From positions 186,001 through 250,000 of the forward strand of contig NZ_JAIUGV010000002.1 in NCBI RefSeq assembly GCF_020164745.1: a stretch of 64,000 nt of DNA, in the 5' to 3' direction. The notes under the pieces are model-generated. The model did not search any database. It had not been told where the DNA came from and was given only the letters and a program-made list of their open reading frames with translations. The position numbers and the translations under genes were made by a program. Below are positions 63,881 through 64,000 of the stretch, in pieces. This stretch comes from Mesorhizobium sp. ES1-4. Its GTDB lineage: Bacteria; Pseudomonadota; Alphaproteobacteria; Rhizobiales; Rhizobiaceae. The number at the start of each line of letters is the position of its first letter. The first letter of the stretch is position 1.

Positions 63881-64000
63881 CGCGGCAGGACGGTCGTCCC
63901 CATCAGCGCCTCGTCGATCGAGCGCGCCGCCTGGCGGCCTTCGCGGATCGCCCAGACGACGAGCGACTGGCCGCGGCGCACGTCGCCCGCCGCGTAGAGG
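63877..64000 (-). CDS. gltD: Glutamate synthase small subunit, C-terminal fragment (continues beyond window)
   Basis: The 40 visible codons encode the end of Glt[21 protein letters not shown], then [20 protein letters not shown] and the stop. [15 protein letters not shown] is the conserved C-terminal NADP(H)-binding segment of the small subunit. The rest of the gene lies to the right of the window. Confidence 0.88.
   Translation of the reverse strand, partial: LYAAGDVRRGQSLVVWAIREGRQAARSIDEALMGTTVLPR

Noticed and set aside
1..64000. tRNA, rRNA, transposase, integrase or attachment site
   Set aside because: I looked for conserved tRNA arms, rRNA segments and transposase motifs in intergenic DNA and found none I could support.

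Overview
The window is high-GC chromosomal DNA of an alphaproteobacterium of the Rhizobiales, most likely Mesorhizobium or a close relative. The evidence is the rhizobial flagellar gene order (motB-motC-motD/fliK-transglycosylase-ftcR-flgE-flgK-flgL-flaF-flbT-flgD-fliQ), a Brucella-type Omp10 lipoprotein, an alphaproteobacterial type III ornithine/lysine decarboxylase beside homospermidine synthase, CtrA-type regulatory sites, and small palindromic rhizobial repeats. Nothing suggests a plasmid, phage, transposon or symbiosis island. No tRNA, rRNA, transposase or CRISPR array was recognised.

Layout. 1-10284: flagellar motor, hook, hook-filament junction, flagellin regulation and export (motB partial to fliQ), mostly coupled through ATGA or TGATG overlaps. 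10471-16584: a non-flagellar block (asparagine-synthase-like amidotransferase, MFS exporter, ClC channel, monooxygenase-like protein). 16701-22340: flagellar genes resume (flhA, fliR, a FliJ-like coiled coil, a FlgJ rod-binding protein, a FlgN-like protein, a membrane protein), with one cupin gene on the other strand. 22533-27610: SCP2-like protein behind a clear promoter with an operator-like palindrome, an acetyltransferase carrying an in-frame palindromic repeat, a PLP decarboxylase with a structured 5' leader, an amidase and a LysR regulator. 27765-32707: metal genes (DUF1007 plus NicO exporter, CDF transporter) with a sugar-acid dehydrogenase. 32791-38429: aminotransferase, SDR, TerB-like protein, TrhO, KDPG aldolase and a small His-rich secreted protein. 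38611-44400: a large DUF882 envelope protein, a sigma-54 response regulator and oligopeptidase F. 44760-50590: HhH membrane protein, pabB/pabC, a DUF3445 protein, homospermidine synthase, Omp10. 50918-63762: 5'-nucleotidase-LysM, ferrochelatase, oxidoreductase, SPFH/NfeD pair, KdsD, an outer-membrane protein, GalU, MltB and a DUF459 protein. The right edge holds the end of gltD.

How the genes work together. Besides motility, the window is rich in envelope functions: peptidoglycan hydrolases, Omp10, an outer-membrane barrel, and KdsD and GalU for surface polysaccharide precursors. It also holds polyamine synthesis (ornithine to putrescine to homospermidine) and metal homeostasis. Three intergenic matches to the CtrA box suggest that some envelope genes are tied to the cell cycle.

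The most interesting signal that is not a protein gene is at about 35405-35514 on the minus strand. A perfect palindromic CtrA box is followed by a short stretch that folds into a hairpin displaying UCCUCCUCCC (an anti-Shine-Dalgarno loop) and then a strong terminator. I read it as a candidate cell-cycle-controlled small RNA. Also notable are the palindromic element retained in frame inside the GNAT gene, the leader RNA of the decarboxylase, tandem repeats in front of two genes, and a DUF459 protein lacking the catalytic Ser and His of its superfamily.
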